This document shows, one piece after another, positions 41,427 through 53,008 of a DNA stretch of 64,000 bases. The notes under the pieces were generated by a model. That model saw only the letters and a list, made by a program, of their open reading frames with translations, was not told where the DNA came from and ran no database searches. Position 1 is the first letter of the stretch. The number at the start of each line of letters is the position of its first letter. This stretch comes from Vannielia litorea. GTDB lineage: Bacteria > Pseudomonadota > Alphaproteobacteria > Rhodobacterales > Rhodobacteraceae. The translations under genes and the position numbers were made by a program. Location of the stretch: the NCBI RefSeq assembly GCF_018424695.1, contig NZ_QTNQ01000017.1, positions 1 through 64,000 on the forward strand, read 5' to 3'.

Positions 41427-42026
41427 ATGCTGAAGCGCTCCACCCTGTTTGCCGCCGTCGCGGCGATTGCGGCCCTCTCCGTCACGGCGGTATCCGGCCT
41501 TGTGCGCGACGACCTGGCCGTTCCGCTCGCCGTGGTGCACGGCCCAACGCCGGAAGAGTTGGCGACGGCGCATCCGCAGGCCTGGGCCATGCACAAGGCC
41601 TATGGCGAGTTTCTCGCCGGCCCGGCCTGGCACGGGGCCTTCGCGGTGGGGGCTGGCGGGGCGTTCGGCGCGGTGTCGGGCTATGCCGACCGTGGGGTAA
41701 CCAGGGCCGATGCGCTGGCCCATTGCGCGGCCTGGGCCGAGAATTGCCGGATCGTTGCCGAGATCCTGCCCGCCACGCCGCTCTCCCGTGCCGCACCGCC
41801 GGTATCCGGCCCTCAGGCCGAAGCGCTGATTGACTTGCAGCGCAGCCGCGCGGGCCAGCGCGCCTTTGCCGTCGATGCCCGAGGCTACTGGGGCAGCGCC
41901 TGGGGCTTTGCGGCCCGCAAGGGCGCCGAGGCCAAGGCGATGGCAGAATGTCGCGCCGCGCAGACTCGAGGCCACGCGCCGGGGCGTCCGGGCTTTGCCT
42001 GCAAGCTGGTCTGGGTCGGCCGCTGA
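41427..42026 (+). CDS. Exported protein with two repeated domains (DUF4189-like)
   Basis: A 199-residue protein with an N-terminal signal or anchor (MLKRSTLFAAVAAIAALSVTAV). Two similar segments follow: HGAFAVGAGGAFGAVSGYAD...AHCAAWAENC (about 69-112) and QRAFAVDARGYWGSAWGFAA...AECRAA (about 148-180), each with AFAV, aromatic-Gly pairs and Cys. This pattern recalls DUF4189-type repeats of small secreted proteins. Function unknown. It is divergent from the META-domain gene. Confidence 0.7.
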   Translation: MLKRSTLFAAVAAIAALSVTAVSGLVRDDLAVPLAVVHGPTPEELATAHPQAWAMHKAYGEFLAGPAWHGAFAVGAGGAFGAVSGYADRGVTRADALAHCAAWAENCRIVAEILPATPLSRAAPPVSGPQAEALIDLQRSRAGQRAFAVDARGYWGSAWGFAARKGAEAKAMAECRAAQTRGHAPGRPGFACKLVWVGR

Positions 42027-42068
42027 GGCCCCGTCAGAGAGGCCAGCCGTCGCCGATCAAGCCGCCCG

Positions 42069-43730
42069 TCAGCCCAGCAGCCGCCGTGCGATCACCTGCG
42101 CCTGAATTTCGGCGGCCCCTTCGAAGATGTTCAGGATCCGCGCATCGCAAAGCACCCGGCTGATCTTGTATTCCATCGCAAAGCCGTTGCCGCCGTGAAT
42201 CTGCAACCCGTTGTCCGCCGCGGCCCAGGCCACGCGCGCGCCGAGCAACTTGGCCATGCCCGCCTCGACATCGCAGCGCACACCGTTGTCCTTTTCCCAT
42301 GCGGAGAAATAGGTGAGCTGGCGGGCGATCATGATTTCCACCGCCATCATCGCCAGCTTGGAGGCGACGCGGGGAAAGGCGATGAGTGATTTGCCAAACT
42401 GCTTGCGGTCCTGCGCGTATTGCATCGAGATATCGAGAGCCGATTGCGCCACGCCAATGGCGCGCGCCGCCGTCTGGATGCGGGCGCTCTCGAAGGTCTC
42501 CATCAGCTGTTTGAAGCCCTTGCCCTCTTCACCGCCGAGCAGGTTCTCGGCTTTCACCTTGAAGCCGTCGAAACCCAGCTCGTATTCCTTCATGCCGCGA
42601 TAGCCCAGCACCTCGATCTCGCCGCCGGTCATGCCGGGAGTGGGGAAGGGGGTCTCGTCGGTGCCCGGCGTCTTCTCGGCCAGAAACATCGACAAGCCCT
42701 TGTAATCGCTGGTCGCGGGGTCGGTGCGGGCCAGCAACGTCATCACATGGGCGCGGGCGGCGTGGGTGATCCAGGTCTTGTTGCCGGTCACCTTGTAGCT
42801 GTCGCCCTCCTTCACCGCGCGGGTGCGCAAGCTCCCGAGGTCGGAGCCTGTGTTGGGCTCGGTGAAAACGGCCGTCGGCAGGATCTCGGCGCTGGAGATG
42901 CGCGGCAGCCAGCTTTCCTTCTGCTCTTCGGTGCCGCCGCAAAGGATCAGCTCGGCGGCGATCTCGGAGCGGGTGCCAAGGCTGCCCACGCCGATGTAGC
43001 CGCGCGAAAGTTCTTCGGACACCACCACCATCGAGGCCTTCGAAAGGCCGAAGCCGCCGTATTCCTCCGGAATGGTCAGGCCGAAGACGCCCATCTCGGC
43101 CAGTTCCTCGATGATCTCCATCGGGATCAGCTCGTCCTTCAGGTGCCACTCGTGGGCGTGTGGCTCCACCCTGTCCATCGCGAAGCGGCGGAACTGCTCG
43201 CGGATCATCTCCAACTCGTCGTCGAGGCCCGAGGCCCCCACCGTGATCTCGGCGGCGCGCTCCTGCATCAGCTCCACCAGCCGCAGACGGGCGGCCTGGC
43301 TGTTTCCGCTGTTGCAGAGGGTCATGACCTCGGGCGCCATCAGAGCGCGCTGCTCGTCCTGGCCAAGGCCGATGTCTTGCAGGCGAATGATCTCACCCTG
43401 GCTCATCGGGATGCCGCCGTAGATCTGCCAGAGATACTCGCCGAAAGCGATCTGGTGGATGAGTTGCTCCACCTCGCCGAACTTGCCCTCGCCATCCAGC
43501 TTCTTGGCCCAGGCCTGCATCTGCTTCAGCGCTTGCACGTAGGTCGCCAGCCACGCCAGACCATGGGCCGCCGTCTGGTTTGCCTCCACCGCCGCGCCCG
43601 ACACGCGCCCGCCTTCGGAGAGCGTCTCTTTCAGATGTGCGGTGGCCTTTGCCAGCACCGCCTCGGCAGGGGCCACGGCGGCCCCGGTCAGGCTGAGGAG
43701 ATCGGGGAGAAGGATGGTTTGGGCGGTCAT
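42069..43730 (-). CDS. mcd: Acyl-CoA dehydrogenase, probable methylsuccinyl-CoA dehydrogenase
   Basis: A 553-residue FAD-dependent acyl-CoA dehydrogenase. The catalytic core (about 165-553) has TEPNTGSDLGSLRTRAV (substrate/FAD loop), RKQFGKSLIAFPRVASKLA and GGNGFAMEYKISRVLCDARI with the terminal flavin region. An extra ~160-residue helical N-terminal domain is present. This length and extension match methylsuccinyl-CoA dehydrogenase of the ethylmalonyl-CoA pathway, from family knowledge. I chose the ATG at 43730; one seven codons upstream is possible. Electrons would pass to the ETF encoded at 55.9-57.6 kb. Confidence 0.78.
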   Translation of the reverse strand: MTAQTILLPDLLSLTGAAVAPAEAVLAKATAHLKETLSEGGRVSGAAVEANQTAAHGLAWLATYVQALKQMQAWAKKLDGEGKFGEVEQLIHQIAFGEYLWQIYGGIPMSQGEIIRLQDIGLGQDEQRALMAPEVMTLCNSGNSQAARLRLVELMQERAAEITVGASGLDDELEMIREQFRRFAMDRVEPHAHEWHLKDELIPMEIIEELAEMGVFGLTIPEEYGGFGLSKASMVVVSEELSRGYIGVGSLGTRSEIAAELILCGGTEEQKESWLPRISSAEILPTAVFTEPNTGSDLGSLRTRAVKEGDSYKVTGNKTWITHAARAHVMTLLARTDPATSDYKGLSMFLAEKTPGTDETPFPTPGMTGGEIEVLGYRGMKEYELGFDGFKVKAENLLGGEEGKGFKQLMETFESARIQTAARAIGVAQSALDISMQYAQDRKQFGKSLIAFPRVASKLAMMAVEIMIARQLTYFSAWEKDNGVRCDVEAGMAKLLGARVAWAAADNGLQIHGGNGFAMEYKISRVLCDARILNIFEGAAEIQAQVIARRLLG

Positions 43731-43898
43731 GTCCTGTCCGTCATGGGGCATGGATTCGGTCCTCTCTGTCGTGCTCGGGTCGGGATAATCCTTTCGCAGG
43801 TGCAGCGCAACTTAATTTCGCTGAACGCTACTTTGGTGCATAAAAATGTCGCGGTCGATTGAAGGTGCAGCAGCGCGAGCGGCGCGTTATGAGGCAAC

Positions 43899-44669
43899 AT
43901 GACCTTTCTGCCCGATCTCCTCACCCCCGGCCTCATCGTCTTCGCCCTCGGCGTTACGCTTCTGGCGGGCGTGGTGAAGGGCGCGGTGGGCTTTGCCATG
44001 CCGCTCATCATGATCTCGGGCATGGGTATCCTGCTGGACCCCAAGCTGGTGGTCGCGGGCATCATCCTGCCCATCGTCGTCTCCAATGCCTTGCAGGTCG
44101 CCCGCTGCGGCTGGGAAGAGGCGAAGGCGGCGGTGCGGGATTACTGGGTTTATACCCTCATCGTCTGCGTGATGATCCTGCTCTCCGCCCAACTCGTCAC
44201 CGTGATCCCCGACAATGTGATGTATCTGGTGCTGGGCGTGCCCGTCACGCTGCTCTGCGCCATCCAGCTCGCCGGGCTGAAGCTGTCGATTCCCGAAGAT
44301 CGCAGGCCGGTGGCCTCGGTTGTGGCGGGCTTTCTCTCGGGGCTGCTCGGGGGCCTTGCGGGCACTTGGGGGCCGACGACGGTGCTCTACCTCGTGGCCA
44401 TCGACACGCCCAAGGCGCGGCAGATCGTGGTACAGGGCGTCATCTACGGGCTCGGGTCGGTCATGCTGCTGGCCGGGCACCTCAAGAGCGGGGTGATGAA
44501 CGGTGAGACGGTCTGGTTTTCTGCCTTCCTGCTGTTGCCGGCGCTGGTGGGCATGTGGCTGGGCTTCAAGCTGCATGACCGGATTGACCAAGCCACATTC
44601 CGCAAAGCCACGCTGGCGGTGCTCTTGATCGCCGGTCTCAACCTCATCCGCCGCGGGCTGATGGGCTAG
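43899..44669 (+). CDS. TauE/SafE-family membrane exporter
   Basis: A 256-residue inner-membrane protein with about eight hydrophobic segments in two repeats, each starting with the family's glycine-rich helix: VVKGAVGFAMPLIMISGMG (near 27) and LLGGLAGTWGPTTVLYLVA (near 148). TauE/SafE proteins export sulphite, sulphoacetate or related organic anions. No sulphur-metabolism gene is adjacent, so the substrate is open. It is divergent from the dehydrogenase gene, with a 168-base gap that must hold both promoters. Confidence 0.88.
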   Translation: MTFLPDLLTPGLIVFALGVTLLAGVVKGAVGFAMPLIMISGMGILLDPKLVVAGIILPIVVSNALQVARCGWEEAKAAVRDYWVYTLIVCVMILLSAQLVTVIPDNVMYLVLGVPVTLLCAIQLAGLKLSIPEDRRPVASVVAGFLSGLLGGLAGTWGPTTVLYLVAIDTPKARQIVVQGVIYGLGSVMLLAGHLKSGVMNGETVWFSAFLLLPALVGMWLGFKLHDRIDQATFRKATLAVLLIAGLNLIRRGLMG

Positions 44670-44678
44670 CCATCGGGC

Positions 44679-45203
44679 CTACTCGCTGCGCGGCACCCCG
44701 GCGCATTGGCGCGCGATTTCCGGATCGGCCTCCGCCGCTCCGAGAATGAAGCTCACGCGGTAAAGCTCGCGTCCTGCGTGGCTTGCCGTCAGCACCCATT
44801 CCCCGGCCACCATCTCCGAGTCGCGCTCGATGCGATAGGCGGAGTAAACGTCGCCATCCGGGTAAAGCCGGTTCTCAAAGCTCTGGTTGCTGGTGCCGTT
44901 CTCGAAGGGCGGGTGGCTCCAGGTGATGGTGACAGGGTCGAAGGTTTCGCTAGCCGAGCGAGCGCGCACGCCAAAGGTCACCTCTCGCACCAGCGGCACT
45001 TCGGTCGTCGTCCATGTGTTCCGGGGGATGTCGCCCCCGGTTTCGATGCTGCCCTCTTCCGTACCGGGCGCGGCGACGGGCTCACCGCGCGGCGCCTCGC
45101 AGACCACGAAGGGCTCCACCTCCGCAACAGCCGCATCCTTGAAAACCTGGCTGCTCGCAGGGGCGGCAGGAAGCAGGAGAGCGAAAAGGTAAAAAGCCTT
45201 CAC
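44679..45203 (-). CDS. Exported DUF3859-like protein, copy 3 of a tandem
   Basis: A 174-residue protein with a signal peptide from a GTG start at 45203 (KAFYLFALLLPAAPASS). The mature domain has FGVRARSASE, the HPPF motif, a SFENRLYP strand and EWVLTASHAGRELYRVSF, matching the two neighbouring proteins and DUF3859. It is the last of three paralogous genes read on the minus strand and overlaps the previous one by four bases. Sequence suggests a beta-sandwich periplasmic protein of unknown role. Confidence 0.8.
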   Translation of the reverse strand: MKAFYLFALLLPAAPASSQVFKDAAVAEVEPFVVCEAPRGEPVAAPGTEEGSIETGGDIPRNTWTTTEVPLVREVTFGVRARSASETFDPVTITWSHPPFENGTSNQSFENRLYPDGDVYSAYRIERDSEMVAGEWVLTASHAGRELYRVSFILGAAEADPEIARQCAGVPRSE

Positions 45204-45793
45204 CCGGGCGCACCCTCGGCCTCGGGCAGGGGGGCGAAGCTCAGCAGGCTCTCCGGGTCGCAGAGCGTGGCGGCGCCGGGATAGGCCTCTGGCGGGACCA
45301 CTGTGAAGGGGATGCGATAGAGCGTTTCGCCCTCGTAGGTCGCATGCATCACCCATGTGCCTGTGACCGCCTCATAGGGAAAGTCGAAGCGGTAGAGATG
45401 GGTCGAAAAGGCACTGTCGCTATAGCTGGCCCGCCAGCTCTGGGTGGTGGTGCCCCGGCCCGGGAAGGGCGGGTGATGCACGGTGAAGGTCGCGCCGGTT
45501 ATCGTCACCCCGTCCGCCGCGCGGGCGCGCACGCCGAAGCCCAGCCCCAACAGCGCAGGCACAACCTGGCCCAGCGGCGACAGTTCGGGGGGCGTGTCGA
45601 ACACATCCACCTGCCCCCGGTCGGTGTCCGGGGCCTCCATGGAGCCTGTGATCTCGACGGCGCAATTGAGGCCATAGCTGACCTCGGCCACCAGCGCGGT
45701 GTTGATGTAGAGCTCGGCAGAGGTCTCCTGCGCCTCGGCGGCAGGCGCGGCGATGGAGAGTGCGAGCAGGAAGGTGAGGCGCATGTGTTTCAT
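45200..45793 (-). CDS. Exported DUF3859-like protein, copy 2 of a tandem
   Basis: A 197-residue protein with a signal peptide (MRLTFLLALSIAAPAAEA) and a DUF3859 domain: GFGVRARAADG, HHPPFPGRGTTTQSW, GTWVMHATYEGETLYRIPFTVV and a PPEAYPG ending shared with copy 1. Two in-frame ATGs (45793 and 45784) are possible starts; neither has a strong ribosome binding site. It overlaps copy 3 by four bases and lies 80 bases after copy 1. Confidence 0.8.
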   Translation of the reverse strand: MKHMRLTFLLALSIAAPAAEAQETSAELYINTALVAEVSYGLNCAVEITGSMEAPDTDRGQVDVFDTPPELSPLGQVVPALLGLGFGVRARAADGVTITGATFTVHHPPFPGRGTTTQSWRASYSDSAFSTHLYRFDFPYEAVTGTWVMHATYEGETLYRIPFTVVPPEAYPGAATLCDPESLLSFAPLPEAEGAPG

Positions 45794-45873
45794 ATCTGTG
45801 GGGAATATGGGGCCTTGAGCGGCAGAACCCAAGGGCCCGGATCACGTGTAACGGGTTTCGTCACCCGCCCGGC

Positions 45874-46475
45874 TCAGGCGGCGGGCGTCCCGGCGGGGCG
45901 CGGGGCCTCGCCCAGCAGGTCCAGGTGCTCACAGTCCAGCGGCGGGCCGCTGTAGGCCTCGGGCGGGACCACCTTGAAAGAGACCGAGTAGATCATCCTG
46001 CCACCCGCCAGCGCCTGAAGCTGCCACAGCCCCGGCGTGGCCTCATGCGGCAGGTCGAAGGTGAAGACATGGGTCATCGGGGCGTTCGGCCCGAGATGCG
46101 AGGTAAAGCTCTGGCTGGTGGTGCCGGTGCCGGGGAAGGCCGGATGCAGGCTGCGGATGGTGATGCGTGTGGGCGCGGCATCCGGGCGCGCCCAGGCCTT
46201 CACACCAAAGCCCACGCCCAGAACGGCAGGCACCTGCTGGTGGCTGTCAACGAACCGCACCTCGCCTTCAAAGATGTCCACGCGCCCGTTCTCGGTGCCC
46301 GGCGCGTCTTCGGAGGAGACGATGGGCAGAGGGCAGGTCAGCCCGAATTCCAGCCGTTCGATCACGGCTGAGTCCGCCTGCACGCGCGGCTCTGCTCCCC
46401 CCGCAGCGGCAGACAGCAAAAGGGCGGCAAGGGCCAGCCCGGCCCCTACCGCCCCTGATATCGTGCGCTCGAAGC

Positions 46476-46479
<4 letters not shown>
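45874..46479 (-). CDS. Exported DUF3859-like protein, copy 1 of a tandem
   Basis: A 201-residue protein with a signal peptide (about 1-28) and a DUF3859 domain: [48 protein letters not shown] and VVPPEAYSG. It is the longest and most regular of the three copies. The start overlaps the pckA stop by four bases, so it is co-translated with PEP carboxykinase, and expression may follow gluconeogenic conditions. Confidence 0.82.
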
Positions 46480-48074
<1,595 letters not shown>

Positions 48075-48427
48075 CGTTTTCTTGTGCTCCTGAGGCAAGC
48101 TCTGATCTGGTAGCCTGTCCCGTGCCATCCCGGCCCGGAACGCCTCCCCGAGCATGGGGAAGTTCCGCCCCTATAGCATGACATTTTTTCAAAGGAACCG
48201 GCGCAGGCGCGGCGTTAGCGCAACCAGCGGCAGTTTAACGCAAACATCCGCCGAGGGGCGCAAAATGCGGCGGTGAGGTGATGCAAATTAGCCATTCGTT
48301 CTCACTTTTGCGGTTCATTGTGGGGCAGTAGCGCCGGTGATTCGCACTTAGTAGTTGATTCCAAAGGTGCGATTCGGGATGTTGAGGCAAAACAAGGCAA
48401 CGAGCACAAACAATAAGGAATGCAGGC
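48075..48427. promoter_or_regulatory. Shared pckA/chvI control region
   Basis: A 353-base gap between divergent pckA and chvI. It becomes AT-richer towards chvI (48280-48420). GTTAGCGCAACC (48214-48225) and TTTAACGCAAAC (48234-48245) are two similar sites of the LacI-family type, like the one upstream of etfB. TCGCAC and GTGCGA (about 48342-48375) form a small inverted repeat in the chvI leader. The chvI ribosome binding site is AAGGAA. No gene fits in the gap. Confidence 0.55.
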
Positions 48428-49129
48428 ATGTCGAGAATTGCCCTCGTCGATGACGACCGGAATATCCTCACTTCTGTTTCGATGACTCTGGAGGCCGAAG
48501 GCTTCGAGGTCGAAACCTATAACGATGGTCAGACCGCGCTGGACGCGTTCAACAAGAAACTCCCCGACATGGCCGTGCTGGACATCAAGATGCCCCGGAT
48601 GGACGGGATGGATCTGCTTCAGCGGCTCCGGACCAAGACCACCATGCCGGTGATCTTCCTCACCTCCAAGGATGACGAGATCGACGAGGTGCTCGGTCTG
48701 CGCATGGGCGCCGACGACTACGTGAAGAAGCCCTTCTCCCAGCGTCTGCTGGTGGAGCGCATCCGCGCCCTGCTGCGCCGCCAGGAGGTGATCGCCGGTG
48801 ACGGCCCGACCGAGGCGGAAACCGCCCAGGTGATGGTGCGCGGCGAGCTGGTGATGGATCCGCTGCGCCACGCCGTGACCTGGAAAGGCCTCGACGTGTC
48901 GCTTACCGTCACCGAGTTTCTGCTGCTCCAGGCGCTCGCCCAGCGCCCCGGCTTCGTGAAGAGCCGCGACCAGCTGATGGACGTTGCCTACGACGATCAG
49001 GTCTATGTCGACGACCGCACCATCGACAGCCACATCAAGCGCCTGCGCAAGAAGATGCGCTCGGTGGACGATGAGTTCTCCGCGATCGAAACCCTCTATG
49101 GCATCGGGTATCGCTACAACGAGGAGTGA
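48428..49129 (+). CDS. chvI: Response regulator ChvI
   Basis: A 233-residue OmpR-family response regulator. The receiver domain begins [10 protein letters not shown], the phosphorylated Asp52 lies in VLDIKMP, and Lys in DDYVKKPF completes the active site. The C-terminal winged helix (about 140-230) contains [19 protein letters not shown] and the recognition helix [16 protein letters not shown]. In rhizobia ChvI controls envelope, acid-stress and exopolysaccharide genes. It is followed by its kinase with a GTGA overlap. Confidence 0.96.
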   Translation: MSRIALVDDDRNILTSVSMTLEAEGFEVETYNDGQTALDAFNKKLPDMAVLDIKMPRMDGMDLLQRLRTKTTMPVIFLTSKDDEIDEVLGLRMGADDYVKKPFSQRLLVERIRALLRRQEVIAGDGPTEAETAQVMVRGELVMDPLRHAVTWKGLDVSLTVTEFLLLQALAQRPGFVKSRDQLMDVAYDDQVYVDDRTIDSHIKRLRKKMRSVDDEFSAIETLYGIGYRYNEE

Positions 49130-50844
49130 GGCGCAGCGGGCAGGAGGTGGCCCCGGTGCGGGACACAGGCCGGACATATGAAGCGGATGTCGTCCTCGGC
49201 GAAGACTGGGAAAGCCCCCAGAGCGCCGACTACGCCATGCAGCAAAAGCGTGCGCGTCGGGGCTTCCTGACGCTCAACCGCTCGCCGCTTGCCCGCAAGA
49301 TCATTACCTTCAACCTGCTCGGCCTGCTGCTTCTGGTGGCGGGCGTGTTCTATCTCAACCCGTTCCGTGACAGCCTCGCGCTGCAACGGGAGGCCGGGCT
49401 TCAGGCCGAGGCCCAGCTCATCGCCGATGTGTTCGAGGTGCAGCTCGATGGCGCGCCGGTGGCGCTCGACGCCAGTGGTGTCGACGTGCAGGCCGTGGTC
49501 GACGGGCTCGACCTCTCTTCGGGGGTCGAGGTCTTCGTGTTCGGCGCGCAGGAAACGATCCTGGGCTCCACCGTCGGCAGCGATGCCATCAGCGCCGTGA
49601 CCCAGGCCCAAAAAGAGCGGCGCACCGTTATCACTGACTTCCTCAACGCGATCTGGGAGGGGATGTCTTCCATCTTCTCCTCGCAGCGCACCGACATCCC
49701 CGATGTCGACCCAGAGGGGCTGGCCCGCGCCATGGTGGCCGATGCCGCAACCGGGCGCACCACGGTGCGCACCGGGTCCAACGCTGCCGGCGGCACGATC
49801 TTCTCAGTGGCGACGCCGGTGATCGCGGGAAACCAGGTGGTTGGCGTGGTGGCCATCACCTCGGCCCAGGGCGAGATCGACACGCTGGTGCGCTCCGAGC
49901 GCGAGCAGGTGCTGCAGATGTTCGTCATCGCCATCCTCGTTTCCATCGGCCTGTCGCTGCTGCTGGCCTCCACCATTGCCAACCCGATTGCCGACCTTGC
50001 CTCTGCCGCCGAGATCGGGCGCGAGAAGGGCGAGCAGAAGATGAGCCCCAGCAGGGTCCGCATCCCCGATCTCACCGGCCGCCCCGACGAGATCGGCCGC
50101 CTTTCGGGCGCGCTCAGGGGCATGGTGGCCGCGCTCTATGACAGGATCGACGCGAACGAACAGTTTGCCGCCGACGTGAGCCACGAAATCAAGAACCCGC
50201 TCGCCAGCCTGCGCTCTGCCGTCAGCTCGATGCGGGTGGCCAAGCGCGACGACCAGCGCCAGAAGCTGCTCGACGTGATCGAGCATGACGTGCGCCGCCT
50301 CGATCGCCTCGTCTCCGACATTTCCAACGCCTCCCGGCTCGACAGCGAGCTGGTGAAGGAAGAGGAAGAGAGCTTCGACTTGCTGAAGATGCTGGGCAAC
50401 CTGACCGAGTATCTCGGCGGTGAGGCGCAGCGGAAGGGCGTGGAGTTCATCACCGACGTGCCCCGCCAGCCGATCCGCATCACCGGGCTCGAAGCGCGGC
50501 TGGCTCAGGTGTTCGTCAACCTCATCACCAACGCGCTTTCGTTCTGCGAAGAGGGCGATGCGGTGCGCGTCTGGGTGCGCCGTCGCGAAAACCGCGTGCT
50601 GGTGGTGGTCGAGGATACCGGCCCGGGCATCCCCGAGCAGGCGCTGACCAAGGTCTTCAACCGTTTCTACTCCGAGCGGCCCGAGGGCCAGTTCGGAGAC
50701 CACTCCGGCCTCGGCCTCGCGATCTCCAAGCAGATCATCGAGGCCCATGGCGGCGTGATCTGGGCCGAAAACATCCGGCCCACCGAAGATGACATCACCT
50801 CCGAGCCACTCGGCGCCCGTTTCGTGGTCGGCCTGCCGGTCTGA
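49126..50844 (+). CDS. chvG: Sensor histidine kinase ChvG
   Basis: A 572-residue sensor kinase starting at a GTG inside the chvI stop. It has a cytoplasmic N-terminal tail, a first transmembrane segment (about 57-80), a periplasmic sensing domain (about 80-255), a second transmembrane segment (near 262-285), a HAMP linker, the phosphorylated His in [15 protein letters not shown] (near 352) and an ATPase domain with [21 protein letters not shown] and [14 protein letters not shown]. It would sense envelope or acid stress and phosphorylate ChvI. Confidence 0.95.
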   Translation: MRRSGQEVAPVRDTGRTYEADVVLGEDWESPQSADYAMQQKRARRGFLTLNRSPLARKIITFNLLGLLLLVAGVFYLNPFRDSLALQREAGLQAEAQLIADVFEVQLDGAPVALDASGVDVQAVVDGLDLSSGVEVFVFGAQETILGSTVGSDAISAVTQAQKERRTVITDFLNAIWEGMSSIFSSQRTDIPDVDPEGLARAMVADAATGRTTVRTGSNAAGGTIFSVATPVIAGNQVVGVVAITSAQGEIDTLVRSEREQVLQMFVIAILVSIGLSLLLASTIANPIADLASAAEIGREKGEQKMSPSRVRIPDLTGRPDEIGRLSGALRGMVAALYDRIDANEQFAADVSHEIKNPLASLRSAVSSMRVAKRDDQRQKLLDVIEHDVRRLDRLVSDISNASRLDSELVKEEEESFDLLKMLGNLTEYLGGEAQRKGVEFITDVPRQPIRITGLEARLAQVFVNLITNALSFCEEGDAVRVWVRRRENRVLVVVEDTGPGIPEQALTKVFNRFYSERPEGQFGDHSGLGLAISKQIIEAHGGVIWAENIRPTEDDITSEPLGARFVVGLPV

Positions 50845-50883
50845 CGACGTGCCGCGCACCGGCCGCGCGGAGGCCAGCGCAGG

Positions 50884-51357
50884 ATGAGCCAGACGATGGC
50901 CGGGCAGGACAAGACCCACGACGACTTCTTCCATGCCACCGCAATCGCCTTCGGCGCGCGCGGCGTCCTCATTCTCGGGCCCTCCGGGGCTGGAAAATCA
51001 TCTTTGGCTGTCGAGCTGATTTCGCGCGGCGCCCGGTTGGTGGGGGACGACCGGCTGATGCTCTCGGGCGAGGGCGGCAGGCTTCTGGCCCGGCCCCGCC
51101 CGGGATTCGAAGGCCGGATCGAGTGCCGGGGCGTCGGCCTGCTCACCGTTCCCGCCGTGGCGGAGGCTGAAATCGCCTTGGTGATCGACGCTGGCCGCGA
51201 AGAGCGTGACAGGCTGCCGCCACCGCGCGAAATTCTCCTCTTCGGGTGCAGTCTCCCCTTGCTTCACCGGTCGCCAGAGGCTCAGTTTCCGGCAGCGGTG
51301 CTGCTGATGATGACGGGCGGTGCCCATGACGCTGCCAATGACCCGACAGATGACTGA
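50884..51357 (+). CDS. hprK: Short alphaproteobacterial HPr kinase/phosphorylase
   Basis: A 157-residue HprK lacking the long N-terminal domain of Firmicutes enzymes, as usual in alphaproteobacteria. The Walker A loop is GPSGAGKSS (32-40), followed by LVGDDR (near 55) and the signature [11 protein letters not shown] (near 80). It would phosphorylate Ser46 of HPr encoded 1.4 kb downstream. It overlaps rapZ by eight bases. Confidence 0.94.
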   Translation: MSQTMAGQDKTHDDFFHATAIAFGARGVLILGPSGAGKSSLAVELISRGARLVGDDRLMLSGEGGRLLARPRPGFEGRIECRGVGLLTVPAVAEAEIALVIDAGREERDRLPPPREILLFGCSLPLLHRSPEAQFPAAVLLMMTGGAHDAANDPTDD

Positions 51358-52309
51358 CACACCGCATACCCCGCCCGCCGTCGAGGCGCTGCCCCTGACC
51401 ACCGCCGTGCAACGGCTGGTGCTGGTCACGGGCCCGGCGGGCGCGGGCCGCAGCTCTGCCGTGCGGGTGCTCGAAGACCTCGGCTACGAGGCGATCGACA
51501 ACCTGCCCCTCTCGCTGGTGCCCCGCCTGCTGGAGGGCGCGCCGCGCGGCGGGGCGCTGGCGCTCGGCATCGACAGCCGCAACCGTGAGTTCGACCCGCC
51601 GCACCTGCTCGATCTGCTCTCGCAGCTCGATGCCCGCCCCGACATCTCGCACGAGGTGCTCTACCTCGATTGCCAGCCCGAGGTGCTGCTGCGCCGCTAC
51701 TCCGAAACCCGCCGCCGCCATCCGCTGGCCCCCTCCGAAAGCCCGGAAGAGGGCATCCGGCGCGATTTCGAGCTGCTCGCAGGCATCCGCGAGCGCGCCG
51801 ATGTGCTCATCGACACATCGGACCTCTCCGTGCACGACCTGCGCGAAGAGCTCGACCGGCTGTTCGCTCTCGAAGCAACGGTGCGCCTCGGCGTCTCGAT
51901 CCAGAGCTTCTCCTACAAGCGCGGCCTGCCCCACGGGCTCGACATGGTGTTCGACTGCCGCTTCCTGAACAACCCGCACTGGCAGCCCGACCTGCGCCCG
52001 CTCGATGGCCGCGAGGCCGCTGTGGTGGCCTATGTGGAGGCCGACCCGCGCTTCGCGGAGTTTCACAACCGCGTGCGGGGTCTTGTCGATATGCTACTGC
52101 CCGCCTTTGTAGAGGAGGGCAAATCCCACCTGTCGATCGGCTTCGGCTGCACCGGCGGTAAGCACCGCTCCGTTGCCCTCACGGAACGGTTCGGGAAAGA
52201 GCTTGCAGGGGCCGGATGGCGGGTGTCTATTCGGCATCGGGAAATCGAACGGCGGGCTGGGGCACGGGCGGCAGAGCCGCCTGCCGCAGCTTTGGGGAAG
52301 AAAGCTTGA
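51350..52309 (+). CDS. rapZ: RNase adapter/nucleotide-binding protein RapZ
   Basis: A 319-residue RapZ/YvcJ-family protein. The N-terminal P-loop is GPAGAGRSS (28-36), with Arg in place of the usual Lys, a change I remember as common in Rhodobacteraceae. Then [10 protein letters not shown], and the C-terminal domain with [29 protein letters not shown]. In enterobacteria RapZ guides RNase E to GlmZ; here its position among PTS genes suggests a link to carbon or nitrogen control. The ATG at 51350 overlaps the hprK end. Confidence 0.93.
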   Translation: MTDTPHTPPAVEALPLTTAVQRLVLVTGPAGAGRSSAVRVLEDLGYEAIDNLPLSLVPRLLEGAPRGGALALGIDSRNREFDPPHLLDLLSQLDARPDISHEVLYLDCQPEVLLRRYSETRRRHPLAPSESPEEGIRRDFELLAGIRERADVLIDTSDLSVHDLREELDRLFALEATVRLGVSIQSFSYKRGLPHGLDMVFDCRFLNNPHWQPDLRPLDGREAAVVAYVEADPRFAEFHNRVRGLVDMLLPAFVEEGKSHLSIGFGCTGGKHRSVALTERFGKELAGAGWRVSIRHREIERRAGARAAEPPAAALGKKA

Positions 52310-52698
52310 TCGGAATCGTGATCGTGGCACATGGCGGGCTGGCGAAGGAATATCTCGCCGCAGTCGAGCATGTCGTGGGCCGACAGGATGGCATTCGCGC
52401 CATCACCATAGCAGCCGATTGTGACAGATCGCGCAAGCAGGCCGAAATCTGCGATGCCGCCGACGCGGTGGATGATGGCTCGGGCGTGGTGGTGGTGACC
52501 GACATGTTCGGCGGCTCCCCCTCCAACCTCTCGCTGCTCGCCTGCCGCCCCGACGATCGCAAGATTCTCTACGGCGCGAACCTCCCCATGCTGGTCAAAC
52601 TCGCGAAATCCCGCCACCTCAAGGTGGAGGATGCGGTGGGTTGTGCCATGGCGGCGGGCCGGAAGTACATCAACAGCTACGATGGTGGCGTGGTCTGA
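52306..52698 (+). CDS. manX: PTS EIIA-type protein (mannose/EIIA-Man family)
   Basis: A 130-residue EIIA-Man-like protein. The phosphorylated His9 is in [15 protein letters not shown], and [14 protein letters not shown] is the second conserved segment. No EIIB, EIIC or EIID genes are near, so it is a regulatory, not a transport, PTS component. It starts at a TTG that overlaps the rapZ stop, with GGGGAAG before it. Phosphate would come from HPr encoded next. Confidence 0.92.
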   Translation: MIGIVIVAHGGLAKEYLAAVEHVVGRQDGIRAITIAADCDRSRKQAEICDAADAVDDGSGVVVVTDMFGGSPSNLSLLACRPDDRKILYGANLPMLVKLAKSRHLKVEDAVGCAMAAGRKYINSYDGGVV

Positions 52699-52710
52699 CA
52701 CGGAGGGGGC

Positions 52711-52980
52711 ATGTCGGTGCAACGTCTGGAAATCGTGAATGAAAAGGGGCTGCACGCCCGCGCTTCTGCGAAGTTCGTGGAATGTGTTGAGCAGTTCGAC
52801 GCCGAGGCCGACGTATCCAAGGACGGCCTCAGCACAGGGGGCGACAGCATCATGGGGCTTTTGATGTTGGCAGCGTCCAAGGGAACCTTTATTGAAGTCG
52901 AAACCCGCGGAGCCCAGGCAGAAGAGCTGGCAACCGCCCTTGCAGAGCTGGTGGCCGACAAGTTCGGCGAAGGCATCTGA
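52711..52980 (+). CDS. ptsH: Phosphocarrier protein HPr
   Basis: An 89-residue HPr. His15 in NEKGLHARASAKFV is the site phosphorylated by enzyme I, and Ser46 in GGDSIMGLLMLAASKG is the HprK target. Both sites are intact. It follows the EIIA gene by 12 bases. Enzyme I (ptsP or ptsI) is not in the window. Confidence 0.96.
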   Translation: MSVQRLEIVNEKGLHARASAKFVECVEQFDAEADVSKDGLSTGGDSIMGLLMLAASKGTFIEVETRGAQAEELATALAELVADKFGEGI

Positions 52981-53008
52981 GAGACGAGAGCAGGGAGGCA
53001 CGGCCCTC

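Noticed and set aside
48298..48317. GTTC repeats upstream of chvI as an alphaproteobacterial LexA box
   Set aside because: The spacing between GTTC half sites is eleven bases, not the seven required.
51350..52309. Lys to Arg in the RapZ P-loop as a sign of inactivation
   Set aside because: From memory, GxGRS is frequent in alphaproteobacterial RapZ proteins, and the rest of the protein is well conserved.
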